5,973 nucleotides of DNA from Candidatus Zixiibacteriota bacterium. Its GTDB lineage: Bacteria > Zixibacteria > MSB-5A5 > JAABVY01 > JAHJOQ01. Below, one piece after another: positions 1 to 4,787 of this stretch. How positions within the stretch are numbered: the stretch's first letter is position 1; every line of letters starts with the position of its first letter. Where the stretch lies: NCBI GenBank assembly GCA_024275215.1, contig JAJRZO010000095.1, forward strand, positions 1 to 5,973, written 5' to 3'. The notes under the pieces were generated by a model. That model saw nothing but the letters and a program-made list of their open reading frames with translations. It was not told where the DNA came from and ran no database searches. The translations under genes were made by a program, and so were the position numbers.

Positions 1-160
1 TGAAAAACCCACCTCAAGTGCTCGCAGGGGCTGTGCCCCTGCGGATTCTCTGTTGTAACTATCTGCAATGCAATATACTAAATACACGGCAGCACAGCTA
101 CCGTGTGCACTTTACGAGGCAACTTAACTTTTTCAACAAGCCCCTTCGCGGGAATGACAG
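1..160. mobile_element. MITE-like element, copy 1 (left end outside window)
   Basis: Positions 1-140 match 3906-4046 almost collinearly, about 85% identical over the first 110 bases by eye. The right end at 128-160 is the reverse complement, with 4 mismatches in 33, of the left end of copy 2 (3881-3913), so the element has terminal inverted repeats of about 33 bp. Inside are hairpins GCAGGGG-CTGTG-CCCCTGC (24-42) and ACACGG...CCGTGT (84-89/101-106). No transposase is encoded, so mobility would have to be supplied elsewhere. The left end and any target duplication cannot be seen. Confidence 0.65.
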
Positions 161-207
161 TGTCAGAGGAGTGCACCGCCTTTTGGGTGGCATTCTCATC
201 ATAATAG

Positions 208-230
208 ATTGCCTTCCGCAGGGGGTGACG
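208..230. repeat. Possible degenerate copy of the GCGGGAATGAC palindrome
   Basis: GATT, CTTCCGCAGGGGG and TGACGG at 208-230 line up loosely with the palindrome at 4087-4113. The arms no longer pair well. It is offered only as a likely decayed relative. Confidence 0.25.
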
Positions 231-243
231 GTTTGGCATGATC

Positions 244-280
244 TTGTAGCTCATGCCCGCTCGGGGCATGAGTCTTTTCT
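244..280. repeat. Dispersed hairpin repeat, copy A
   Basis: TTGTAG then CTCATGCCC-GCTCG-GGGCATGAG (250-272), a perfect 9-bp stem with a five-base loop, followed by a T-rich run (273-288). It matches the copy at 3249-3285 at about 30 of 38 positions by eye, in the same orientation. On the plus strand stem and T-rich tail could act as a terminator or attenuator upstream of clpB, though the T run does not start right at the stem. Confidence 0.6.
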
Positions 281-299
281 GTTTTTTTCGGGAACAGAA

Positions 300-317
300 A
301 TATGTATAAATACATAT
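300..317. promoter_or_regulatory. 18-bp A/T-rich palindrome in the clpB promoter region
   Basis: ATATGTAT-AA-ATACATAT is a perfect inverted repeat of 8-bp arms about 80 bases before the clpB ATG. TATAAA hexamers at 305-310 and 319-324 are possible -10 boxes in or beside it, but neither has a recognisable -35 box at proper spacing. It could be an operator for a heat-shock regulator or simply part of an A/T-rich promoter. It does not match CIRCE or HAIR. Confidence 0.4.
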
Positions 318-326
318 CTATAAACA

Positions 327-350
327 TGACAGAAACGATGATCGTTGTCA
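327..350 (+). promoter_or_regulatory. Leader hairpin upstream of clpB
   Basis: AACGAT-G-ATCGTT (334-346) is a perfect 6-bp inverted repeat with a one-base centre, flanked by TGAC (327-330) and GTCA (347-350), which can pair with an asymmetric bulge. With a single-base centre, DNA-level recognition is more likely than a stable RNA hairpin unless the loop opens. It lies between the A/T palindrome and the ribosome binding site. Confidence 0.35.
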
Positions 351-370
351 GTCTCACAAGACGCAGATCA

Positions 371-386
371 CTTTTTCTGGAAAGGG
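371..386 (+). promoter_or_regulatory. Candidate fourU-like hairpin sequestering the clpB Shine-Dalgarno sequence
   Basis: In the mRNA, CUUUUU (371-376) can pair with AAAGGG (381-386) across a CUGG loop: three A-U pairs, two G-U wobbles and one C-G pair. AAAGGG is the best Shine-Dalgarno candidate for the ATG at 397, 10 bases downstream. A weak U-rich stem masking the ribosome binding site of a heat-shock gene is the design of fourU RNA thermometers. Pairing is seen in the sequence; the regulatory role is inference. Confidence 0.4.
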
Positions 387-396
387 CGGATAAACA

Positions 397-3009
397 ATGA
401 ATCTGAATAAACTTACACAAAGGTCAGCCGACGCGCTGAATTATGCTCAGCAACTGGCGGAAGCTGAATCTCATGCTCAGGTCATGCCGCTCCATCTGCT
501 TGCGGCACTGCTCAAGCAGGATGGAGGTCTCGTCGGACAAATTATCAAAAAGATCGGCGCCGATGTCGATTCGCTTGCATCGAAGGTCGATGAGCAATTG
601 AAACTCCTGCCCCGTCAAACCGGTGGCCAGATATACGTATCTCGTGAACTATCGAATCTCCTGTCAAAAGCTGAAGCTGAAGCCGAAAGATTGAAAGATG
701 AGTATGTCTCGGTCGAACATATCCTTCTGGCGATGATCGAAACCAAAAGCAAAGCTCAGGAGCTTTTGTCTGAATTTGAAATCGATCATAACGCCGTGCT
801 CGAAGCGCTGACTTCGATTCGAGGCAATACCAGAGTGACCGACAGCGACCCGGAATCGAAATACCAGGTGATCGAAAAATATTCCCGCGACCTGACGACT
901 CTCGCGCGGGCAGGCAAGCTCGATCCGGTGATCGGACGCGAAGAGGAAATCAGGCGCGTGATGAAAATTCTCTCCCGCAGAACCAAGAACAACCCTGTTC
1001 TTATCGGCGAACCGGGAGTCGGCAAGACCGCAATCGTCGAAGGTCTGGCGCAGAAGATCGCAATCGATGAAGTCCCCGAAACTCTCAAGGGTCGAACTGT
1101 GATCGCTCTTGATCTCGGCTCATTGATTGCAGGCTCGAAATTCAGAGGAGAATTCGAGGAACGTCTCAAAGCGATTTTGAAAGAAGTCGAAGCCTCCAAC
1201 GGCAATATCATTCTTTTTATCGATGAACTGCATACAATTGTCGGAGCGGGTGCTGTCAGCGGTGCGATGGATGCCTCCAACATGCTGAAACCGGCGCTGG
1301 CGAGGGGCGAACTCCGATGTGTCGGGGCGACCACGCTCGATGAATACCGCAAGAATATCGAAAAAGACGCCGCGCTCGAACGCCGGTTTGCGCCGGTCGT
1401 TGTCGAACCGCCATCAGTCGAGGATACGATTTCCATTCTGCGCGGTTTGCGCGAAAAATACGAGTTGCATCATGGCGTAAAAATAACTGACGAAGCTATG
1501 GTGACAGCCGCCAAACTTTCTGATAGATACATCTCTGACAGATTTCTGCCGGATAAAGCGATCGATTTGATCGACGAAGCCGCGGCGGAACTGCGCATAT
1601 CCATTGATTCAATGCCGGATGAACTCGATGCCGCAGAAAAGAGAATCCGGCAACTTGAAATCGAAAAAGAAGGAATCAAGAGAGAAAAGGATGCGCAGGA
1701 GAGAATCAAACCGATTGAAGAAGAACTCAAAGAACTGTATGCCCTGCGCGATGATCTGAGCACACAGTGGAAAAAAGAAAAAGAAATCGTCGAGACGATC
1801 CGCAAGGTCAAAGCTGAGATTGAAAACCTGAAAATGAAAGCCGGCGAGGCGGAACGCCAGGCAAATTATGAAGAAGCCGCCAAAATAAAATATGGGGAAC
1901 TTGTCGAAAGAGAAAAAGAACTGCAAATCCTGACACAGTCTCTGGCATCGGTGCAATCCAATCGCAAACTTCTGAGAGAAGAAGTCGAAGCCGATGATAT
2001 TGCCGAAGTCGTCTCCAAATGGAGCGGAATCCCTGTTACCAAGTTGACCGAATCCGAGAGAGAAAGATTGCTTCATCTCGAGGAAAAGCTGCATGAAAGA
2101 GTAATTGGTCAGGATGAAGCAGTCACCGCTGTTTCCGATGCTGTTCGGCAATCACAGGCGGGATTATCCGATCCGAATCGTCCACTCGGATCATTTATAT
2201 TCCTTGGTCCGACAGGCGTCGGCAAGACTGAACTTGCGCGCGCGCTTGCGGAGTTCCTGTATGGCACCGAAGATGCCATCGTCAGGATCGACATGTCGGA
2301 GTACATGGAGAAATACTCTGTGTCGCGCCTGATCGGCGCGCCTCCCGGTTATGTCGGTTACGAAGAAGGGGGACAGTTGACAGAAGCAGTCAGGCGTCGT
2401 CCGTATGCTGTGATCCTGCTCGATGAAATAGAGAAAGCTCACCCTGAAGTATTCAATGTTCTGCTTCAGGTTCTCGATGATGGTCGTCTGACGGATAATC
2501 AGGGACGCACAGTCAATTTCAAGAATGCTATTCTTATAATGACCTCCAATCTCGGCGCTGAATATATCAGGTCGGAATCATCGCGAATCAATGATTCAAA
2601 CCGGGATGAAATCTATCAGCAGATGAAGAACGAAGTCTTGTCGATTCTTCAAAAGAGTCTTCTTCCGGAGTTTCTCAATCGAATTGATGAAATTATCGTC
2701 TTTGCCGCACTGACTCGCAAGGAAATAGAACAGATCGTCCTGTTGCAGTTTGACAGGCTCAGGAAGCTTCTCGAAGAGAAAGGAATTGCTGCAACACTGA
2801 CTGATGCTGCAGTCGAGCATCTTGCCACAGCGGGGTATGATCCATCGTATGGTGCTCGCCCGATCAAGCGTCTTATCACCAAAGAGCTGAGTCAGAAGAT
2901 CGCGAAAAAGATTCTCGCAGGCGAAATCGCACCAAATGATAACATCAAGATAGATTTCGCCAATGGCAAGATCGAGATTGAGAAGGCAGAAAAAACACTT
3001 CAAGAATAG
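397..3009 (+). CDS. clpB: ATP-dependent disaggregase/chaperone ClpB
   Basis: This complete 870-residue protein is a ClpB/Hsp104-type AAA+ disaggregase. In the family, a cytosolic hexamer threads aggregated proteins through its pore and works with DnaK/DnaJ/GrpE. Visible in order are a Clp N-domain (about 1-145), first AAA+ module with Walker A GEPGVGKT (204-211), Walker B IILFIDE (271-277), pore loop KFRGEFEER (248-256) and arginine fingers R329/R330, then a charged coiled-coil middle domain (about 400-530) that separates ClpB from ClpA/ClpC. The second module has Walker A GPTGVGKT (604-611), Walker B VILLDE (672-677), pore loop GAPPGYVGYEEGG (647-659), R762 in LNRIDE and sensor-2 motif GARPIKR (819-825). 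Length matches the family (about 860). The ATG follows AAAGGG at 381-386. The first pore loop has Phe249 where many homologs have Tyr, a conservative change. The gene stands alone, with no CIRCE or sigma32-like promoter seen upstream. Identification is secure. Confidence 0.98.
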   Translation: MNLNKLTQRSADALNYAQQLAEAESHAQVMPLHLLAALLKQDGGLVGQIIKKIGADVDSLASKVDEQLKLLPRQTGGQIYVSRELSNLLSKAEAEAERLKDEYVSVEHILLAMIETKSKAQELLSEFEIDHNAVLEALTSIRGNTRVTDSDPESKYQVIEKYSRDLTTLARAGKLDPVIGREEEIRRVMKILSRRTKNNPVLIGEPGVGKTAIVEGLAQKIAIDEVPETLKGRTVIALDLGSLIAGSKFRGEFEERLKAILKEVEASNGNIILFIDELHTIVGAGAVSGAMDASNMLKPALARGELRCVGATTLDEYRKNIEKDAALERRFAPVVVEPPSVEDTISILRGLREKYELHHGVKITDEAMVTAAKLSDRYISDRFLPDKAIDLIDEAAAELRISIDSMPDELDAAEKRIRQLEIEKEGIKREKDAQERIKPIEEELKELYALRDDLSTQWKKEKEIVETIRKVKAEIENLKMKAGEAERQANYEEAAKIKYGELVEREKELQILTQSLASVQSNRKLLREEVEADDIAEVVSKWSGIPVTKLTESERERLLHLEEKLHERVIGQDEAVTAVSDAVRQSQAGLSDPNRPLGSFIFLGPTGVGKTELARALAEFLYGTEDAIVRIDMSEYMEKYSVSRLIGAPPGYVGYEEGGQLTEAVRRRPYAVILLDEIEKAHPEVFNVLLQVLDDGRLTDNQGRTVNFKNAILIMTSNLGAEYIRSESSRINDSNRDEIYQQMKNEVLSILQKSLLPEFLNRIDEIIVFAALTRKEIEQIVLLQFDRLRKLLEEKGIAATLTDAAVEHLATAGYDPSYGARPIKRLITKELSQKIAKKILAGEIAPNDNIKIDFANGKIEIEKAEKTLQE
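821..837 (+). promoter_or_regulatory. Candidate internal translation start within clpB
   Basis: GAGG at 821-824 stands 10 bases before GTG codon 147 (835-837). That valine, in IRGNTRV, aligns with Val149 of E. coli ClpB (MRGGESV), the known internal start that yields the N-domain-less short form. A ClpB lacking the N-domain of about 724 residues could be made here. Confidence 0.4.
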
Positions 3010-3025
3010 GATTATTATTGTGCCG

Positions 3026-3098
3026 GGTGCCCCACCCTCTGGGTGGGTTTCTCGTTATGAAACATAAATATGAGACCCCACCTAAAAGGTGGGGCACC
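3026..3098. repeat. Paired palindromes with interchangeable arms after clpB
   Basis: Four related arms occur in a row: CCCACCC (3031-3037), GGGTGGG (3041-3047), CCCCACCT (3076-3083) and AGGTGGGG (3087-3094). Arms 1-2 and 3-4 each form a tight hairpin with 3-base loops. In addition GGTGCCCCACC (3026-3036) is the exact reverse complement of GGTGGGGCACC (3088-3098), so the outer arms can pair instead. The layout resembles a REP/BIME-type intergenic repeat. It may also end transcription arriving from the opposite, carbonic anhydrase side. Confidence 0.65.
3031..3053 (+). terminator. Probable terminator of clpB
   Basis: CCCACCC-TCT-GGGTGGG forms a perfect 7-bp G/C-rich stem with a three-base loop, 21 bases after the clpB stop, followed by TTTCTCGTT. 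The U tract is short and interrupted, so termination may be incomplete. The left arm also belongs to a larger inverted repeat with 3088-3098. Confidence 0.5.
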
Positions 3099-3102
3099 AG
3101 CA

Positions 3103-3117
3103 GGAGTCGGGGACTCC
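3103..3117. repeat. Short hairpin GGAGTC-GGG-GACTCC
   Basis: A perfect 6-bp stem with a GGG loop directly after the paired palindromes. It is followed by a direct duplication of GGCGCTA at 3118-3124 and 3131-3137. It is probably part of the same patchwork of intergenic repeats. Confidence 0.45.
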
Positions 3118-3221
3118 GGCGCTACTTCATGGCGCTATACAGGATATAACGGGATGCCGTCAGGGAAGGATTCCTGAGGGCGCACGAGAACAGACATTCC
3201 AGTAAAGGCATAATGTTTGTC

Positions 3222-3242
3222 ATGTCGGGCTTGGTCCGGCAT
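3222..3242. repeat. Imperfect palindrome, intergenic repeat
   Basis: ATGTCGGG (3222-3229) can pair with TCCGGCAT (3235-3242) through six standard and two G-T pairs. It leads directly into the hairpin repeat at 3249-3280, and the two together seem to form one composite unit, a degenerate version of which precedes the copy at 244-280. Confidence 0.45.
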
Positions 3243-3248
3243 CCATCT

Positions 3249-3285
3249 TTGTAGCTCATGTCAACTTGGGGCATGAGTCCTTTCC
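3249..3285. repeat. Dispersed hairpin repeat, copy B
   Basis: Same unit as at 244-280: TTGTAG, CTCATGTC, GGGGCATGAG, GTC and a TTTCC tail. The stem is weaker than in copy A because one G-C pair is replaced by a possible G-T pair and the loop differs. It lies between clpB and the carbonic anhydrase-like gene. Confidence 0.6.
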
Positions 3286-3332
3286 AGCCGGTAGCCCACC
3301 CCAGAGTGGAACGGCAGGTGTGACTTAATTCC

Positions 3333-3376
3333 GCAGGTCGAAAGTCGTGGCTCGTCAGTCGATTGCTTCGACCTGC
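3333..3376. repeat. 10-bp inverted repeat spanning the carbonic anhydrase-like stop codon
   Basis: GCAGGTCGAA (3333-3342) and TTCGACCTGC (3367-3376) are perfect reverse complements separated by 24 bases that include the stop codon at 3355-3357. One arm is inside the coding sequence (the final residues) and one outside. There is no T run after it on the minus strand, so it is not a standard terminator; it could protect the 3' end of the mRNA. Confidence 0.45.
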
Positions 3377-3735
3377 CAGTTCTCATTAACCCATAAGCCG
3401 GTAGTCTTAACCGGCAGATTCCAACTTTTAATCAGATCGATTGACTTGTGAACCTGTCTGAGATGCTCTTCTTTGTCGACAGGATTTCCGGCGCAGTCGT
3501 GATGAGCGACAACTGCAACTATATCCGAACCGTGTTTTTCAACTGAAATCATTACACGCTTCCTGATCGATTGCACCGTTTTCAGGTCATTCTCCGCGAG
3601 TATCTTGTCGGGTCCCGGCTCGGTGATCGTATCGATATAGTCGAGATTGTATTTTTTTCTCATCCATTCGTTTACCGGGAGCTGTGTCCGTCCATCCATA
3701 CAGTTAATCACAGTACCAAACTTGTCTCCTGACAT
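3355..3735 (-). CDS. Short beta-carbonic anhydrase-like zinc protein
   Basis: The 126-residue product carries the two signatures of beta-class carbonic anhydrases: CMDGR (C12, D14, R16), matching the CxDxR zinc ligand and Asp-Arg dyad, and HHDC (78-81), giving H78 and C81 as the other two ligands in the HxxC arrangement. This predicts a cytosolic zinc enzyme interconverting CO2 and bicarbonate. It is much shorter than classical beta enzymes (about 200 residues), lacks their N-terminal helices and the usual C-terminal part, and has HHDCAGN where they have HSxCGG. It fits the small putative carbonic anhydrase families of databases (Pfam Pro_CA_2 from memory, unchecked). The ATG at 3735 has a strong Shine-Dalgarno GGGAGG at 3745-3750, 9 bases upstream. 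No signal peptide or membrane segment is seen. It is monocistronic and convergent with clpB. Catalytic activity is inferred. Confidence 0.8.
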   Translation of the reverse strand: MSGDKFGTVINCMDGRTQLPVNEWMRKKYNLDYIDTITEPGPDKILAENDLKTVQSIRKRVMISVEKHGSDIVAVVAHHDCAGNPVDKEEHLRQVHKSIDLIKSWNLPVKTTGLWVNENWQVEAID

Positions 3736-3744
3736 TTTGTCAAT

Positions 3745-3750
3745 CCTCCC
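3745..3750 (-). promoter_or_regulatory. Ribosome binding site of the carbonic anhydrase-like gene
   Basis: GGGAGG on the minus strand ends 9 bases before the ATG at 3735. It decides the start, since the resulting N-terminus reaches the zinc-ligand CMDGR motif after only 11 residues and no better upstream start is seen. Confidence 0.75.
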
Positions 3751-3758
3751 TGTAATTA

Positions 3759-3771
3759 TTCAATATTTGAA
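3759..3771. promoter_or_regulatory. Small inverted repeat upstream of the carbonic anhydrase-like gene
   Basis: TTCAA-TAT-TTGAA is a perfect 5-bp inverted repeat 24 bases upstream of the ATG at 3735, in the A/T-rich stretch where the promoter should lie. It could be an operator, but it is short enough to be chance. No convincing -35/-10 pair was found here. Confidence 0.25.
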
Positions 3772-3821
3772 CTGCTTTACTGTCATTCTGCATTTTCTAT
3801 ACAGGATTCTTCGCGCTTCAT

Positions 3822-3852
3822 GCGTGTCGAAAGCGCAGGGCTTTCGACATGC
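3822..3852. repeat. Strong hairpin between the carbonic anhydrase-like gene and the MITE-like element
   Basis: TGTCGAAAGC (3825-3834) and GCTTTCGACA (3840-3849) form a perfect 10-bp stem around a five-base loop. It extends to 13 pairs with 3822-3824 and 3850-3852, one of them G-T. No T run follows on either strand, so a repeat element is more likely than a terminator. Confidence 0.55.
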
Positions 3853-3880
3853 GGGACTAAATTCAGACAGAACCCCAACC

Positions 3881-4049
3881 CTGTCACTCCCGCGAAGGAG
3901 CATGTTGAAAAACTCAATTCAAGTGCTCGCTGGGGCTGTGCCCCTGTGGATTCTGTGTTGTAACTGTCTGCAATGCAATATGCCGAACACACAGCCTCAC
4001 AGCTACTGTGCGCACTTTTGCACTCATTATCAGGTTTTTCAACAAGCCC
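3881..4049. mobile_element. MITE-like element, copy 2
   Basis: The left terminal repeat (3881-3913) pairs with the right end of copy 1. The inner right repeat GTTTTTCAACAAGCCC is present near 4034-4049, but the outer part of the right end is missing and replaced by unrelated sequence up to the palindrome at 4089. Internal hairpins GGGGC-TGT-GCCCC (3933-3945) and CACAG...CTGTG (3990-3994/4006-4010) are kept. The orientation is the same as copy 1. It is about 170 bp and noncoding. Confidence 0.65.
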
Positions 4050-4088
4050 GAAGGCGAGAGTCCATCTTAACCACAACATATTCAATGG

Positions 4089-4108
4089 ATTCCCGCTTTC
4101 GCGGGAAT
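4089..4108. repeat. 20-bp perfect palindrome, REP-like
   Basis: ATTCCCGC-TTTC-GCGGGAAT has 8-bp arms; read on the minus strand the loop is GAAA, a stable GNRA tetraloop. It is followed by GACACAG, and its right half matches the outer end of the MITE-like copy 1 (TTCGCGGGAATGACA, 144-158). It lies about 85 bases beyond the tag stop. Without an adjoining T run on that strand it is better called a repeat than a terminator. Confidence 0.65.
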
Positions 4109-4192
4109 GACACAGTTTTTTCAGCAAATATTTTATTCGCATTTACATCTTTCAGGACAATTTCTCCACATCTGCCAGCCACAGTATGTAAA

Positions 4193-4774
4193 CTACTTGC
4201 TCATCCTGTTGATTTCCTTGTATCTGAAACAACTCATGACATGATCGTTGACCATACCCGCCGCCTGCATAAACGCATAGCAGATTGTCGAGCCGACGAA
4301 TTTGAACCCGCGTTTCTTCAGGTCTTCACTCATAGCATCCGACTCATCGGTTTTGGCGGGCAACTCGGATATCGTTTTCCATTTGTTGATCCTGGGTTTG
4401 CCGCAGGTGAAACTCCAGATGTATTTGTCGAATGATACGAACTCCCGCCGTATTTCGATGAAAGCCTTTGCGTTTGTGACAGTGGCGTTGATTTTGAGTT
4501 TATTCCTGATAATTCCTGCGTCGTTTTTCAGCTTCTCGATTTTCTTTTCTGTGTATCGTGCGATCTTCTCGAAATCGAAATTGTCGAATGCCTTTCGCAA
4601 ATTATCGCGTTTCCTCAGGACAATTGCCCATGACAATCCCGCCTGAAACGCATCGAGCACCATGAACTCGAACAGCTTCCGGTCATCATGCACCGGCACA
4701 CCCCATTCTTTGTCGTGATACTCGATCATCAACGGATCATCAGCAGGCCAATCGCAGCGTTTCATTGTTTTCAT
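4193..4774 (-). CDS. tag: DNA-3-methyladenine glycosylase I (Tag)
   Basis: This 193-residue protein is a Tag-family base-excision glycosylase, which removes 3-methyladenine from alkylated DNA and leaves an abasic site. It aligns with E. coli Tag (about 187 residues, from memory) nearly end to end: RCDW, YHDKEWGVP (19-27), QAGLSW (44-49), DAGIIR (85-90), KKRGFKFVGSTICYAFMQ (153-170) and NDHVMSC (176-182). The structural zinc ligands correspond to C7, H20, H178 and C182. Y19 and W49 match base-pocket residues Tyr16 and Trp46, but D41 occupies the position of Glu38, a conservative change in the 3-methyladenine pocket. Two starts are possible: ATG at 4774, preceded by AAAGGA at good spacing, and ATG three codons later, whose MKRC start better matches E. 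coli MERC. The first is chosen for its ribosome binding site. It begins 4 bases after the methyltransferase stop, so the two are probably coupled. Confidence 0.96.
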   Translation of the reverse strand: MKTMKRCDWPADDPLMIEYHDKEWGVPVHDDRKLFEFMVLDAFQAGLSWAIVLRKRDNLRKAFDNFDFEKIARYTEKKIEKLKNDAGIIRNKLKINATVTNAKAFIEIRREFVSFDKYIWSFTCGKPRINKWKTISELPAKTDESDAMSEDLKKRGFKFVGSTICYAFMQAAGMVNDHVMSCFRYKEINRMSK

Positions 4775-4778
4775 CTCA

Positions 4779-4787
4779 CTATCCTTT
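4779..4787 (-). promoter_or_regulatory. Ribosome binding site of tag overlapping the methyltransferase stop
   Basis: The last lysine-glycine codons and stop of the methyltransferase supply an AAAGGA Shine-Dalgarno sequence that ends 7 bases before the tag ATG at 4774. The stop codon TAG and the next start are only 4 bases apart, the usual arrangement for translational coupling. Confidence 0.75.

Larger units (their letters stand above)
1..396. other. Gene-free stretch upstream of clpB
   Basis: It contains the MITE-like copy 1 (1-160), a possible decayed palindrome (208-230), hairpin repeat copy A (244-280) and the clpB promoter and leader (about 290-396). An open frame of 101 codons at 18-323 runs through the repeats and is not a gene. 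Confidence 0.6.
3010..3354. other. Gene-free stretch between convergent genes
   Basis: It consists almost wholly of inverted repeats: paired palindromes (3026-3098), GGAGTC hairpin (3103-3117), a bulged palindrome around 3160-3176, the composite unit at 3222-3285 and the outer arm of the repeat at 3333. No coding sequence or RNA gene is recognised. Confidence 0.6.
3736..4192. other. Gene-free stretch between the carbonic anhydrase-like gene and tag
   Basis: It holds the leader of the carbonic anhydrase-like gene (3736-3780), the 13-pair hairpin (3822-3852), MITE-like copy 2 (3881-4049) and the 20-bp palindrome (4089-4108). The remainder (4109-4192) is A/T-rich with no recognised feature. Long open frames on both strands here run through repeats and show no family resemblance. 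Confidence 0.6.

Noticed and set aside
234..249. Sigma54-like promoter TGGCAT...TTGTA upstream of clpB
   Set aside because: The spacing between the GG and GC elements is wrong by one base and the GC doublet itself is absent.
18..323. Open frame of 101 codons on the plus strand
   Set aside because: It runs through the MITE-like element. Compared with copy 2 most codon differences change the amino acid, while hairpin pairing is kept, and no ribosome binding site or family match is seen.
290..396. CIRCE, HAIR or sigma32-type heat-shock operator for clpB
   Set aside because: No TTAGCACTC/GAGTGCTAA pair, no CTTGAGT/ACTCAAG pair and no CCCCAT-type -10 element found.
786..2151. Long minus-strand open frames inside clpB
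   Set aside because: Serine- or phenylalanine-rich shadows of the clpB reading frame without motifs.
3135..3807. 11-bp direct repeat CTATACAGGAT at 3135-3145 and 3797-3807 as a target-site duplication
   Set aside because: It does not sit at the ends of any recognisable element, and the interval contains an intact gene without transposition functions; it is probably chance or repeat debris.
3783..4142. Open frame of 119 codons on the minus strand
   Set aside because: It is the antisense reading of the hairpin, the MITE-like copy 2 and the palindrome; the translation has the typical spurious CHSRESGNP string produced by the GCGGGAATGAC repeat.
3647..4435. Open frame of 262 codons on the plus strand
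   Set aside because: It overlaps the 5' end of the carbonic anhydrase-like gene, the repeats and the 3' half of tag in antisense; both overlapped genes are clearly recognised.
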